Part shown: positions 46,768 through 56,210 of the stretch, in pieces | Position numbering within the stretch: the first letter of the stretch is position 1 | Layout: every line of letters starts with the position of its first letter | DNA from: Amycolatopsis bullii | GTDB taxonomy: Bacteria > Actinomycetota > Actinomycetes > Mycobacteriales > Pseudonocardiaceae | DNA: 64,000 nucleotides | Reading direction: 5' to 3' | Assembly (NCBI RefSeq): GCF_014654205.1 | Contig: NZ_BNAW01000007.1 | Coordinates: forward strand, 207,410 to 271,409 | Position numbers and translations under genes: made by a program | Notes under the pieces: model-generated | The model's database searches: none | What the model was told of the DNA's origin: nothing | What the model saw: the letters and a program-made list of their open reading frames with translations, nothing else

Positions 46768-47804
46768 CCGCGACGAAGGAGGCGCCCGTGACCGCGCAGG
46801 CCACCGTCCACTCCGGACGCTCGTGGACCGCGAACGTGCTGAAGGCCCGCGAATCCGGCATCGCGGGAGCCCTGATCGTCCTGGTCGCGTTCACCGCGAC
46901 GCAGAACTCGCGGTTCCTGTCCGGGCAGAGCATCCGCGACATCCTGCTCGGCACGGCCATCCTGGCGGTGCTCGCGGTCGGGCAGGCGATCGTGATGATC
47001 ACCCGCAACATCGACCTCTCGGTCGGCTCGGTCCTCGGCCTGTCCGCGTTCGCCGTCGGCACGCTGATGAAGGACAACCCGGGCCTGCCGGTGCTCGTCG
47101 CCGTCCTCGCCGGGCTCGGCGTCGGCGCGGTGTGCGGACTGGTCAACGGTGCGCTCGTGCGCTTCGGCCAGGTGCCCGCGCTGGTCGTCACGCTCGGCAC
47201 GCTCTACGCCTACCGCGGGGTCAGCTACTTCTGGGCCGGTGGCCAGCAGATCAACGCCGACAAGCTGCCGGCGTCCTTCCTGGACTTCGGCACCGCGTCG
47301 GTGCTCGGCGTGCCGTGGCTGGTGTTGATCGCGGTGCTGGTCCTGGTCGCCGCCGGGATCGTGCTGCGCAGCTACCGCGCCGGGCGCGAGCTGTACGCGA
47401 TGGGGTCGAGCCCGCAGGCCGCGCAGCTGGCCGGCATCCGGGTCGGCCGCAAGACCAGCGCGGCGTTCCTGGTCAGCGGCGCCCTCGCCGGGCTCGCCGG
47501 AGTGTTGTTCGCGGCCCGGTTCGGCACCGTGGACGCGGCCGCCGGCACCGGCTACGAGCTCAACGTCGTCGCCGCGGCCGTCGTCGGCGGGGTCGCGGTG
47601 TTCGGCGGCAGCGGCTCGGTCTGGGGCGCGGGCCTCGGCGCGCTGCTGCTGACCGTCATCGGCAGCGCCCTGGCCGTGCTCGACATCAACCAGTTCTGGC
47701 AGCAGGCCATCGTCGGTGCGCTGATCCTCCTCGCCATCGGGGCGGACCGGCTCGTCGCCGTCCGGGTCGCGAAAGCACTGAAGAAGAGGGACGCCCATGT
47801 CTGA
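46764..47804 (+). CDS. rhaP: ABC rhamnose-importer permease (RhaP type)
   Basis: A 346-residue CUT2 permease with 8-10 hydrophobic segments, including ILLGTAILAVLAVGQAIVMI and the signature TRNIDLSVGSVLGLSAF. The C-terminal half has ELNVVAAAVVGGVAVFGGSGSVWGAGLGAL, typical of RbsC-like permeases. The ATG overlaps the ATPase stop (ATGA). The stop in turn overlaps the next permease by 8 bp. Confidence 0.9.
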   Translation: MTATKEAPVTAQATVHSGRSWTANVLKARESGIAGALIVLVAFTATQNSRFLSGQSIRDILLGTAILAVLAVGQAIVMITRNIDLSVGSVLGLSAFAVGTLMKDNPGLPVLVAVLAGLGVGAVCGLVNGALVRFGQVPALVVTLGTLYAYRGVSYFWAGGQQINADKLPASFLDFGTASVLGVPWLVLIAVLVLVAAGIVLRSYRAGRELYAMGSSPQAAQLAGIRVGRKTSAAFLVSGALAGLAGVLFAARFGTVDAAAGTGYELNVVAAAVVGGVAVFGGSGSVWGAGLGALLLTVIGSALAVLDINQFWQQAIVGALILLAIGADRLVAVRVAKALKKRDAHV

Positions 47805-48789
47805 CCGAGGGAACCGGCTCGGCCGGCTGCTCAGCTGGGACGCCGCCGTCGTGCTGGTGACGGTGATCGTGCTCGTCGTCGCTTCGGGCGCGGTCGAGAA
47901 CTTCGGCACCAGCCGCAACTTCACCTTCCTGCTGCTCGACCTGCTCCCGATCGCGCTGGTCGCGCTGCCGATGACGTTCATCATCGTCACCGGCGAGATC
48001 GACCTCTCGGTGGCGAGCACGCTCGGCCTGACGTCGGCGGTGATGGGTTCGCTGTGGGACGCCGGGATGACGATCGAGACGATCATCCCGCTCTGCATCA
48101 TGCTCGGCGCGGTCCTCGGCGCGCTGAACGGCTTCTTCGTCACCGTGCTGAAACTGCCGTCCCTCGCCGTCACGATCGGCACGCTGGCGCTCTACCGCGG
48201 GCTCGCCTTCGTGGTGCTGGGCGACGGCGCGGTCGCCGACTTCCCCCGCGCCTACACGACCTGGGTCACCGGGACGATCGGCGACGGCCCGATCCCGAAC
48301 GTGCTGATCCCGCTGATCGTCGTCGCCCTGATCTTCGGCGTCGTGCTGCACGCGACCCCGATCGGCCGCGGCGTCTTCGCCGCCGGCGCGGGGGAGCAGG
48401 CGGCCCGGTTCGCCGGCATCCGCACCGGACGGCTCAAGTTCTGGCTGTACGTCGTGAGCGGCGCGGTCGCCGGTCTCGCCGGGGTCCTGTGGACGCTGCG
48501 GTACTCCAGCGCCCGCGCCGACAACGGCTTCGGCCTCGAACTGGCCGTCGTGGCCGCCGTGCTGCTCGGCGGCGTGTCCATCTTCGGCGGCAAGGGCACG
48601 CTGCCCGGCGTGCTCGCCGGGGTGGTCCTGCTGGCCTCCCTGCAGAACGCGCTGCGCCTGCAGGACGTGTCCAACGAAGCCCTCAACATCGTGACCGGCG
48701 TGCTCCTGATCGTGTCGGTCCTGCTGCCCAACATCGTGCGCGCGGCGTCGCGGCGCCGTCCTCGCCAAGCGGTATCCCCAGAAAGGTGA
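47797..48789 (+). CDS. rhaQ: ABC rhamnose-importer permease (RhaQ type)
   Basis: The second 330-residue CUT2 permease, a paralogue of the previous one: IIVTGEIDLSVASTLGLTSAV and LELAVVAAVLLGGVSIFGGKGTLPGVLAG. ATG 47797 lies 8 bp inside the previous gene (ATGTCTGA), so translation is coupled. It probably pairs with RhaP as a heterodimeric channel. Confidence 0.9.
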   Translation: MSDRGNRLGRLLSWDAAVVLVTVIVLVVASGAVENFGTSRNFTFLLLDLLPIALVALPMTFIIVTGEIDLSVASTLGLTSAVMGSLWDAGMTIETIIPLCIMLGAVLGALNGFFVTVLKLPSLAVTIGTLALYRGLAFVVLGDGAVADFPRAYTTWVTGTIGDGPIPNVLIPLIVVALIFGVVLHATPIGRGVFAAGAGEQAARFAGIRTGRLKFWLYVVSGAVAGLAGVLWTLRYSSARADNGFGLELAVVAAVLLGGVSIFGGKGTLPGVLAGVVLLASLQNALRLQDVSNEALNIVTGVLLIVSVLLPNIVRAASRRRPRQAVSPER

Positions 48790-48794
48790 CGAAG

Positions 48795-49856
48795 ATGTCC
48801 CGACGGTTCCTCACCGGCGCAGTGTCGGCCGGGCTGGTGCTGGTCCTGGCCGCGTGCAGCGGCACGACCAAGAACGACAACGCCGGCTCCGGCGGCCAGC
48901 AGTCCACCGCCGCGGCCAACCCGAACGCCGCGGCCGCCACCGGCGTCAAGATGGCGTTCCTGCCCAAGCAGCTCAACAACCCCTACAGCGACATCGAGGT
49001 CAGCGGCGGCAAGGCGGCGCTCGAAGAGCTGAAGGGCGAGTACAAGCTGGTCGGGCCGAACGACGCCAGCGCGTCGTCGCAGGTCAGCTACATCAACACG
49101 CTGATCCAGCAGCAGCAGGACGTCATCGGCATCGCCGCGAACGACCCGAACGCCGTGTGCCCGTCGCTCAACCAGGCCCGCAGCGCCGGCATCAAGGTCG
49201 TCGCGTTCGACTCCGACGCCGCCAAGGACTGCCGCGACGTTTTCATCAACCAGGCCACCACCCAGGGCATCGGTGAGGCGCTGGCCAAGCAGGCCAAGGA
49301 CCTCTCCGGCGGGTCCGGCGAGATCGCCGTCCTGTCCGCGACGCCGAACGCCACCAACCAGAACGCCTGGATCGAGGTCCTCAAGAAGGAACTGGCCAAG
49401 CCGGAGTACGCGGGCCTGAAGCTGGACAAGATCGCCTACGGCAACGACGACGACCAGAAGTCGTTCCAGGAGGCCCAGGGCCTGCTCCAGTCGTTCCCGA
49501 ACCTGAAGGTGATCGTCTCGCCGACCACCGTGGGCATCGCGGCCGCCGCGCGGTACGTCAGTTCCTCGACCTACAAGGGCAAGGTCGCGGTGACCGGCCT
49601 CGGCACGCCGAACCAGATGCGCGCCTTCGTCAAGGACGGCACGGTGAAGCAGTTCGCGCTGTGGAACCCGGCGGACATCGGCTACCTCGCCGCCTACGCG
49701 GGTGTTGCGCTCAAGTCCGGCCAGATCACCGGCAAGGAAGGCGAGAAGTTCAAGGCGGGCAAGCTCGGTGACTACACGATCGGCGCCAACGGCGAAATCG
49801 TGCTCGGCCCGCCGACGACGTTCGACGCGAACAACATCGACAAGTTCACCTTCTGA
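48795..49856 (+). CDS. rhaS: ABC rhamnose-importer binding lipoprotein (RhaS type)
   Basis: A 353-residue substrate-binding protein with lipobox LAAC (Cys about 20) followed by a Gly/Ser/Asn-rich linker. The RbsB-like fold shows MAFLPKQLNNPYSDIEVSGGK, QQQQDVIGIAANDPNAVCPSLNQARSAGIKVVAFDSDA and ALWNPADIGYLAAYAGVAL, matching characterised rhamnose-binding proteins. AAAGG lies 8 nt before the ATG. Its stop overlaps the mutarotase start by one base. Confidence 0.9.
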   Translation: MSRRFLTGAVSAGLVLVLAACSGTTKNDNAGSGGQQSTAAANPNAAAATGVKMAFLPKQLNNPYSDIEVSGGKAALEELKGEYKLVGPNDASASSQVSYINTLIQQQQDVIGIAANDPNAVCPSLNQARSAGIKVVAFDSDAAKDCRDVFINQATTQGIGEALAKQAKDLSGGSGEIAVLSATPNATNQNAWIEVLKKELAKPEYAGLKLDKIAYGNDDDQKSFQEAQGLLQSFPNLKVIVSPTTVGIAAAARYVSSSTYKGKVAVTGLGTPNQMRAFVKDGTVKQFALWNPADIGYLAAYAGVALKSGQITGKEGEKFKAGKLGDYTIGANGEIVLGPPTTFDANNIDKFTF

Positions 49857-50191
49857 TGCCCCGGTACTGCTTCTGCCTTCAGGTCAAGCCCGACCGGAAA
49901 GCCGAATACACCGAGCGGCACCGGGCGGTGTGGCCCGAGATGCGGCAGGCCCTGCACGACACCGGCTGGCGCAACTATTCGCTGTTCCTCCGCGACGACG
50001 GCCTGCTGATCGGGTACGTCGAGGCGGACGACCTCGAAGCCGCGCGGGCCGCCATGGCGGAGACCGACGTCAACACCCGCTGGCAGGCGGAGATGGCGGA
50101 GTTCTTCACCGGTCTCGACGGCGGCCCGCCGGACGAAGGGTTCCAGCTGCTCGACGAGGTCTTCCACCTCGACGTCCGGGAAGGACAGTGA
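49856..50191 (+). CDS. rhaM: L-rhamnose mutarotase (RhaM/RhaU)
   Basis: A 111-residue protein of the L-rhamnose mutarotase family, a ferredoxin-like dimer that interconverts alpha- and beta-rhamnopyranose. Key segments are CFCLQVKPDRKAEYTERHRAVWPEM, GWRNYSLFLRDDGLLIGYVE and the C-terminal FHLD. The ATG overlaps the binding-protein stop (TGATG). It prepares imported sugar for the isomerase that follows. Confidence 0.93.
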   Translation: MPRYCFCLQVKPDRKAEYTERHRAVWPEMRQALHDTGWRNYSLFLRDDGLLIGYVEADDLEAARAAMAETDVNTRWQAEMAEFFTGLDGGPPDEGFQLLDEVFHLDVREGQ

Positions 50192-50196
50192 TCGCC

Positions 50197-51363
50197 ATGG
50201 GTGATCTGACTGCGGTCAAAGCGGCCCTGAGGGCCCAGCGCATCGAAACGCCGTCGTGGGCGTACGCGAACTCGGGTACCCGGTTCAAGGTGTTCCCGCA
50301 ACCGGGCGTGCCGCGCACCCCCGAGGAGAAGATCGCCGACGCGGCGGTGGTGCACAAGTTCACCGGGGTGGCGCCGAGCGTGGCGCTGCACATCCCGTGG
50401 GACAAGGTCGACGACTATGCCGCTCTGACCGCCTACGCGCGGGACCTCGGCGTCGAAATCGGGGCGATCAACACCAACGTCTTCCAGGACGAGGACTACA
50501 AGCTCGGTTCGGTGACCAACCCGGACGCCGGGATCCGCCGCAAGGCGACCGACCACCTGCTCGAGGCCATCGACATCATGGACGCGACCGGCTCGCGCGA
50601 CCTGAAGCTGTGGTTCTCCGACGGCATCAATTACCCGGGCCAGGACGACCTCCGGGACCGCCAGGACCGGCTGGCGGCGGCGCTGCGGGAAACCTACGAC
50701 CGGCTCGGCGAGCACCAGCGGATGCTGCTGGAGTACAAGCTGTTCGAGCCCGCGTTCTACGCCACCGACGTCCCGGACTGGGGCACGTCTTACGCCCACT
50801 GCATCGAGCTGGGCGAGCGGGCCACCGTCTGCATCGACACCGGCCACCACGCGCCGGGGACGAACATCGAGTTCATCGTGGCGTTCCTGCTGCGGGCGGG
50901 GAAGCTGGGCGCGTTCGACTTCAACTCCCGCTTCTACGCCGACGACGACCTGATGGTGGGGGCGGCGGACCCGTTCCAGCTGTTCCGGATCATGTACGAG
51001 ATCGTCCGCGCCGACGCCCTCGATCCGGCGTACGGGATCGCGTTCATGCTCGACCAGTGCCACAACATCGAGGCCAAGATCCCGGCGATCATCCGGTCGG
51101 TGATGAACGTCCAGGAAGCGACCGCGAAGGCACTGCTCGTGGATCGCCCCGCGCTGCGCTCGGCGCAGCAGGCGGGCAACGTCCTGGAGGCGAACGCCGT
51201 GCTGATGGACGCCTACAACACCGACGTCCGGCCGCTGCTGGCCGAGCTGCGGGAGGACTCCGGGCTCGACCCGGACCCGATCGCCGCCTACCACCGCAGC
51301 GGGTACCAGGAGAAGATCGTGGCCGAGCGCGCCGGCGGCACGCAGGCCGGATGGGGAGCATGA
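50197..51363 (+). CDS. rhaI: L-rhamnose isomerase (RhaI type)
   Basis: A 388-residue TIM-barrel sugar isomerase of the Rhizobium/Pseudomonas RhaI type. It converts L-rhamnose to L-rhamnulose with a divalent metal. Likely metal ligands lie in LLEYKLFEPAFY (Glu), CIDTGHHAPGTN (Asp-His), FDFNSRFYADDDL (Asp) and MLDQCHNIE. ATG 50197 has GGAAGGA about 11 nt upstream; GTG 50188 overlaps the mutarotase stop but lacks spacing. It is step one of the pathway. Confidence 0.92.
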   Translation: MGDLTAVKAALRAQRIETPSWAYANSGTRFKVFPQPGVPRTPEEKIADAAVVHKFTGVAPSVALHIPWDKVDDYAALTAYARDLGVEIGAINTNVFQDEDYKLGSVTNPDAGIRRKATDHLLEAIDIMDATGSRDLKLWFSDGINYPGQDDLRDRQDRLAAALRETYDRLGEHQRMLLEYKLFEPAFYATDVPDWGTSYAHCIELGERATVCIDTGHHAPGTNIEFIVAFLLRAGKLGAFDFNSRFYADDDLMVGAADPFQLFRIMYEIVRADALDPAYGIAFMLDQCHNIEAKIPAIIRSVMNVQEATAKALLVDRPALRSAQQAGNVLEANAVLMDAYNTDVRPLLAELREDSGLDPDPIAAYHRSGYQEKIVAERAGGTQAGWGA

Positions 51364-51365
51364 GG

Positions 51366-53384
51366 ATGACCGTGCCGGAGCAGCTCATCGCGCGCAGCAA
51401 CGCGCTCGGGGCCGACCCGCGCAACACCAACTACGCCGGCGGCAACACCTCCGCCAAGGGCGCGGTGACCGACCCCGTCACCGGCTCGCCCACCGACGTG
51501 GTGTGGGTCAAGGGCTCCGGCGGCGACCTCGGCACGCTGACCGAGGCCGGGCTCGCGGTGCTGCGGCTGGATCGGCTGCGTGCCCTGGTGAACGTGTACC
51601 CGGGTGTCGAGCGCGAGGACGAGATGGTCGCCGCTTTCGACTACTGCCTGCACGGCCGGGGCGGGGCGGCGCCGTCGATCGACACCGCCATGCACGGTCT
51701 CGTCGAGGCCGCGCACGTCGACCACCTGCACCCGGACTCCGGGATCGCGCTGGCCACCGCGGCCGACGGCCCGGCGCTGACCAAGGAGTGCTTCGGCGAC
51801 CGGGTCGCGTGGGTGGACTGGCGACGCCCCGGCTTCCAGCTGGGCCTCGACATCGCCGCGGTCAAGGCGGCCAACCCGCAGGCCATCGGCGTCATCCTCG
51901 GCGGCCACGGCATCACCGCGTGGGGCGCGACCTCCGAGGAGTGCCAGGCCAACTCTCTCGAGATCATCCGCACGGCCGAAGCCTTCCTGGCCGAGCGGGG
52001 CGCTCCCGAACCGTTCGGCCCGGTCGTCCCCGGCTTCGAAGCCCTCCCCGAAGCCGAGCGGCACGCCCGCGCCGCGGCGCTGGCGCCGGTGATCCGCGGG
52101 CTCGCCTCGACGGACCAGCGGGTCGTCGGCCACTACACCGACAGCGACGTCGTGCTGGAGTTCCTCTCCCGGGAGAAGCTGGCGCCGCTCGCCGCGCTGG
52201 GCACCTCGTGCCCGGACCACTTCCTGCGCACGAAGGTCCGCCCGCTGGTCGTGGACCTGCCCGCGACCGCGCCCCTGGACGACGTCGTCGCGCGGCTGAA
52301 GGAACTGCACGCCGAGTACCGCGACGAATACCGCGCCTACTACGAGCGGAACGCCGACGCCGATTCGCCCGCGATGCGCGGCGCCGACCCGGCCATCGTG
52401 CTGGTGCCGGGTGTCGGGATGTTCTCCTTCGGCAAGGACAAGCAGACCGCGCGGGTGGCGGGAGAGTTCTACGTCAACGCCATCAACGTCATGCGCGGCG
52501 CCGAAGCAGTCTCCACCTACGCGCCGATCCCCGAAAGCGAAAAGTTCCGGATCGAGTACTGGGCGCTCGAAGAGGCCAAGCTGCAGCGGATGCCCAAGCC
52601 GAAACCGCTGGCCGGGCGGATCGCCCTGGTCACCGGGGCCGGATCCGGGATCGGCAAGGCCATCGCGCAGCGGCTCGCGGCCGAAGGCGCGTGCGTGACG
52701 ATCGCCGACCTCAACGGCGACGCGGCCGCGGAAGTCGCCGCGGAGATCGGCGGCACGGCCGTCACCGCCGATGTCACCGACGCCGCGGCGGTCCAAGCCG
52801 CGATCGACGCCACCGTGCTCGCCTTCGGCGGCATCGACCTGGTGGTCAACAACGCCGGGCTGTCCATTTCGAAGCCGCTGCTGGAGACCACCGAACGCGA
52901 CTGGGACCTCCAGCACGACGTCATGGCCAAGGGCTCGTTCCTGGTCGCCCGCGCGGCGGCCAAGGCCATGATCGACCAGGGCATCGGCGGCGACATCGTC
53001 TACATCTCGTCGAAGAACTCGGTGTTCGCGGGCCCGAACAACGTCGCCTACGGCGCCGCGAAGGCCGACCAGGCCCACCAGGTCCGGCTGCTGGCCGCCG
53101 AACTCGGCGCGCACGGCATCCGGGTCAACGGCGTCAACCCCGACGGCGTCGTCCAGGGCTCCGGCATCTTCGCCGGCGGCTGGGGCGCCCAGCGCGCGGC
53201 CGTCTACGGCGTTCCCGAGGAGAAGCTCGGCGAGTTCTACGCCCAGCGCACCATCCTCAAGCGGGAAGTGCTGCCCGAGCACGTGGCCGCCGCGGTGTTC
53301 GCCCTGACCGGCGGCGAGCTGACCCACACCACCGGCCTGCACGTGCCGGTGGACGCCGGAGTGGCCGCCGCGTTCCTGCGCTGA
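51366..53384 (+). CDS. rhaD: Bifunctional rhamnulose-1-phosphate aldolase / lactaldehyde dehydrogenase (RhaD type)
   Basis: A 672-residue fusion. The N-terminal class II aldolase (1 to about 400; GGNTSAKGAV, then DHLHPDSGIAL with zinc His, GGHGITAWG) splits rhamnulose-1-phosphate into dihydroxyacetone phosphate and L-lactaldehyde. The C-terminal short-chain dehydrogenase (about 415-672; VTGAGSGIGKAI, NNAGLS, YGAAK) oxidises lactaldehyde to lactate with NAD. The fusion is usual in this family. ATG 51366 has GGGGAG 7 nt upstream; ATG 51360 would overlap the isomerase stop. Confidence 0.92.
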   Translation: MTVPEQLIARSNALGADPRNTNYAGGNTSAKGAVTDPVTGSPTDVVWVKGSGGDLGTLTEAGLAVLRLDRLRALVNVYPGVEREDEMVAAFDYCLHGRGGAAPSIDTAMHGLVEAAHVDHLHPDSGIALATAADGPALTKECFGDRVAWVDWRRPGFQLGLDIAAVKAANPQAIGVILGGHGITAWGATSEECQANSLEIIRTAEAFLAERGAPEPFGPVVPGFEALPEAERHARAAALAPVIRGLASTDQRVVGHYTDSDVVLEFLSREKLAPLAALGTSCPDHFLRTKVRPLVVDLPATAPLDDVVARLKELHAEYRDEYRAYYERNADADSPAMRGADPAIVLVPGVGMFSFGKDKQTARVAGEFYVNAINVMRGAEAVSTYAPIPESEKFRIEYWALEEAKLQRMPKPKPLAGRIALVTGAGSGIGKAIAQRLAAEGACVTIADLNGDAAAEVAAEIGGTAVTADVTDAAAVQAAIDATVLAFGGIDLVVNNAGLSISKPLLETTERDWDLQHDVMAKGSFLVARAAAKAMIDQGIGGDIVYISSKNSVFAGPNNVAYGAAKADQAHQVRLLAAELGAHGIRVNGVNPDGVVQGSGIFAGGWGAQRAAVYGVPEEKLGEFYAQRTILKREVLPEHVAAAVFALTGGELTHTTGLHVPVDAGVAAAFLR

Positions 53385-53394
53385 AGGAGGACCG

Positions 53395-54813
53395 ATGATC
53401 GACCGCATCACCCCGCGCCGCACACGCGTCGGGCTCGTGTCCGGCGGGCTCGGCGCGTACTGGCCGCAGTTCCCGGCCCTGCTGCCGCAGCTGCAGGCCT
53501 CGGCCCGGCGCGTCACCGAGCGTCTGTCCACCATGGACTGCGAGGTCGTCGACGCCGGGTTCGTGTCGGACGCCCGGGAAGGCGCGGCCGCGGCGGAAAA
53601 GCTGCGGGTGGCCGGGTGCGACCTGATCATCGGGTTCCTCACGACGTACCTGACGTCCAGCATGCTGGCCCCGGTCGCGCAGCGCTCGGGCGCGCCGGTG
53701 CTGCTGCTGAACCTGCAGCCCACCGAGGTGATGGACCACGAGTCCTTCGACACCGGCGCGTGGCTGGCCTACTGCGGCGCCTGCCCGCTGCCGGAGATGG
53801 CCAACGCGTTCCGGCGCCTCGGCGTCGAGTTCCGTTCGGTGTCCGGCTACCTCGAGGACGAGCGCGCCTGGACGCGGATCTCCCGCTGGATCAAGGCCGC
53901 CGGAGTGCGGGCGGCGCTGCGCCGCGGTCGCCACGGCCTGCTCGGGCACCTGTACCCGGGCATGATGGACGTCTCGACCGACCCGACGCTCGTCTCGGCC
54001 CAGCTCGGCGGGCACGTCGAAATCCTGGAGGTCGACGACCTGCGGGTGCGCGTGGAGAAGGTCACCGAGGCCGAAACGAAGGACCGCGTCGAACTGGCCC
54101 GCGAAGTGTTCACCGTGGACGAGTCCGTCGTGGACGAAGACTTCGCCTGGGGTGCCCGGGTCTCGGTGGCCCTCGACCGGCTCGTCGACGACTTCTCGCT
54201 CGACTCGCTGGCCTACTACCACCGCGGCCTCGACGGCGAGACGCACGAACGCGTCGGCGCCGGGTTCATCCTCGGCGCGTCCCTGCTCACCGCGCGCGGC
54301 ATCCCGGCGGTCGGCGAGTACGAGCTGCGGACGTCACTGGCGATGCTCGTCATGGACCGGCTCGGCGCGGGCGGCTCGTTCACCGAGCTGCAGGCGCTGA
54401 ACTTCCGCGACGGCGTGGTCGAGATGGGCCACGACGGCCCGGCCCACCTCGGTATCAGCGCCCGCAAGCCGCTGCTGCGCGGCCTGGGCGTCTACCACGG
54501 CAAGCGCGGCTGGGGCGTGTCGGTGGAGTTCGACGTCAAGCACGGGCCGGTGACGCTGTGCGGGCTCGGGCAGCGCCGCGACGGCACGTTCACGCTCATC
54601 GCGTCGGAAGGGACGGTGGTGCCCGGGCCGCTGCTGCGGATCGGCAACACGACCTCCCGCGTCGACTTCGGCTGCGACCCGGGGGAGTGGACCGACGCCT
54701 GGTCGGCGAGCGGGATCGCGCACCACTGGGCGCTGGGAACCGGCCACCGCGTCGCCGAGCTGACGGCGGTCGCGGACCTGCTCGGCCTGGAGCTGACGGT
54801 GGTGCGCCCGTGA
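53395..54813 (+). CDS. L-fucose/L-arabinose isomerase-like protein
   Basis: A 472-residue protein of the FucI/AraA-like superfamily. The N-terminal Rossmann-like domain has VGLVSGGLGAYWPQFP, LIIGFLTTYLTSSML and VLLLNLQPTEV. The C-terminal substrate and metal domain has GAGFILGASLLTARGIPAVGEYELRT and QALNFRDGVVEMGHDGPAH. The position is unexpected, because the operon already has a rhamnose isomerase. It could handle arabinose or fucose released with rhamnose, or act as a second rhamnose isomerase. AAGGAGG lies 6 nt upstream. The stop overlaps the kinase start (GTGA). Confidence 0.82.
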   Translation: MIDRITPRRTRVGLVSGGLGAYWPQFPALLPQLQASARRVTERLSTMDCEVVDAGFVSDAREGAAAAEKLRVAGCDLIIGFLTTYLTSSMLAPVAQRSGAPVLLLNLQPTEVMDHESFDTGAWLAYCGACPLPEMANAFRRLGVEFRSVSGYLEDERAWTRISRWIKAAGVRAALRRGRHGLLGHLYPGMMDVSTDPTLVSAQLGGHVEILEVDDLRVRVEKVTEAETKDRVELAREVFTVDESVVDEDFAWGARVSVALDRLVDDFSLDSLAYYHRGLDGETHERVGAGFILGASLLTARGIPAVGEYELRTSLAMLVMDRLGAGGSFTELQALNFRDGVVEMGHDGPAHLGISARKPLLRGLGVYHGKRGWGVSVEFDVKHGPVTLCGLGQRRDGTFTLIASEGTVVPGPLLRIGNTTSRVDFGCDPGEWTDAWSASGIAHHWALGTGHRVAELTAVADLLGLELTVVRP

Positions 54814-56210
54814 AACGGGTCGCGGCCGTCGACCTCGGCGCGTCCAGCGGACGGGTGATGGCCGGGACCGTCGGCTCGTCGGCGCTGGAGGTGTCGGAGG
54901 TACGGCGGTTCGCCAACGGCGGGATCCAGGCGGGCCCGGTGCTGTACTGGGACGTCCTGGGTCTCTACCGCGAGACCGTGACCGGAATCCACGAGGCCGG
55001 GCACCTGGACGGGGTCGGCATCGATTCGTGGGCGGTCGACTACGGGCTCCTGGACGAGCGCGGCGCCCTACTCGGCAACCCTGTCCACTACCGCGACCCG
55101 CGCACGGACGGGATCACCGTCCCGGTGCCCGACCGGGAACTGTACGACGTGACCGGGCTGCAGCAGCTGCCGTTCAACACGCTGTACCAGCTGCTGGCCG
55201 AAGGCGACCGGCTCGCCGCGGCGCGGACCGTGCTGCTGATCCCCGACCTGCTGAACTACTGGCTGACCGGCGAGATCGGGGCGGAACGCACCAACGCGTC
55301 GACCACGCAGCTCTACGACGTCCGCGCGCGGACCTGGGCCACCTCGCTCGCCGCCCGCGTGGGGATCCCGCCGCGGCTGCTCCCGCCGTTGCGCGACCCC
55401 GGCACGGTGGTGGGCACGGCCCGCGCACTGTCCGGTTTGCCGGTGATCGCGGTGGGTTCGCACGACACGGCGTCCGCGGTGGTCGCCGTGCCCGCTTCAC
55501 CCGGCACGAACTTCGCGTACATCTCCTCGGGAACGTGGTCGTTGGCGGGCTTGGAGCTGCCGGCGCCGGAGCTGAGCGACGCCGCCCTCGCGGCGAACTT
55601 CACCAACGAGGGCGGCGTCGACGGCACGATCCGCTTTCTCCGCAACGTGATGGGCCTGTGGGTGCTGTCGGAGACGCTGCGGACGTGGTCCACTTCGGAC
55701 CTGCCCGGCCTACTCGCGGCGGCGGCCGCCGCGCCCGCGCTGGCGGCGGTGGTGGACATCGACGCCCCGGAGTTCCTGCCACCCGGTGACATGCCGGCGC
55801 GCCTGGCTGCCGCTTGCGAGGCGACCGGCCAGCAGCCGCCTGCGGAGCGGGCCGCGGTGGTCCGGTGCATCCTCGACAGCCTGGCGCTGGCCTACCGCCG
55901 CACGCTCCGGGCCGCGGCGTCGATCACGGGCCGCACGATCGACGTGGTCCACATCGTCGGCGGCGGGGCGCGCAATGAACTGCTGTGCCGGTTGACGGCG
56001 GACGCGTGCGGAGTTCCGGTCCTGGCGGGCCCGGTCGAGGCGGCGGCGCTGGGGAACGTCCTGGTCCAGGCCCGGGCGCTGGGGGAGGACCTGCCGGATC
56101 TGGCGTCGATGCGGGCGTTGGTGCGGGAGACCCAGGAGGTGAGGCGCTACGAGCCGTCGGGTGTCGGTGACTGGGACGCGGCAGAGGCCCGGCTGACGCG
56201 AAACGCCTAG
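54810..56210 (+). CDS. rhaB: Rhamnulokinase
   Basis: A 466-residue FGGY-family carbohydrate kinase that phosphorylates L-rhamnulose with ATP before aldol cleavage. Family landmarks are AVDLGASSGRVM at the N-terminus, GIDSWAVDYGLLD, QQLPFNTLYQLLA, NYWLTGEIGAERTNASTTQLYD, SHDTASAV and HIVGGGARNELLCRLTADACGVPV. The GTG overlaps the previous stop by four bases. It is the last gene of the operon, and its TAG overlaps the convergent gene's stop within CTAG. Confidence 0.92.
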   Translation: MKRVAAVDLGASSGRVMAGTVGSSALEVSEVRRFANGGIQAGPVLYWDVLGLYRETVTGIHEAGHLDGVGIDSWAVDYGLLDERGALLGNPVHYRDPRTDGITVPVPDRELYDVTGLQQLPFNTLYQLLAEGDRLAAARTVLLIPDLLNYWLTGEIGAERTNASTTQLYDVRARTWATSLAARVGIPPRLLPPLRDPGTVVGTARALSGLPVIAVGSHDTASAVVAVPASPGTNFAYISSGTWSLAGLELPAPELSDAALAANFTNEGGVDGTIRFLRNVMGLWVLSETLRTWSTSDLPGLLAAAAAAPALAAVVDIDAPEFLPPGDMPARLAAACEATGQQPPAERAAVVRCILDSLALAYRRTLRAAASITGRTIDVVHIVGGGARNELLCRLTADACGVPVLAGPVEAAALGNVLVQARALGEDLPDLASMRALVRETQEVRRYEPSGVGDWDAAEARLTRNA

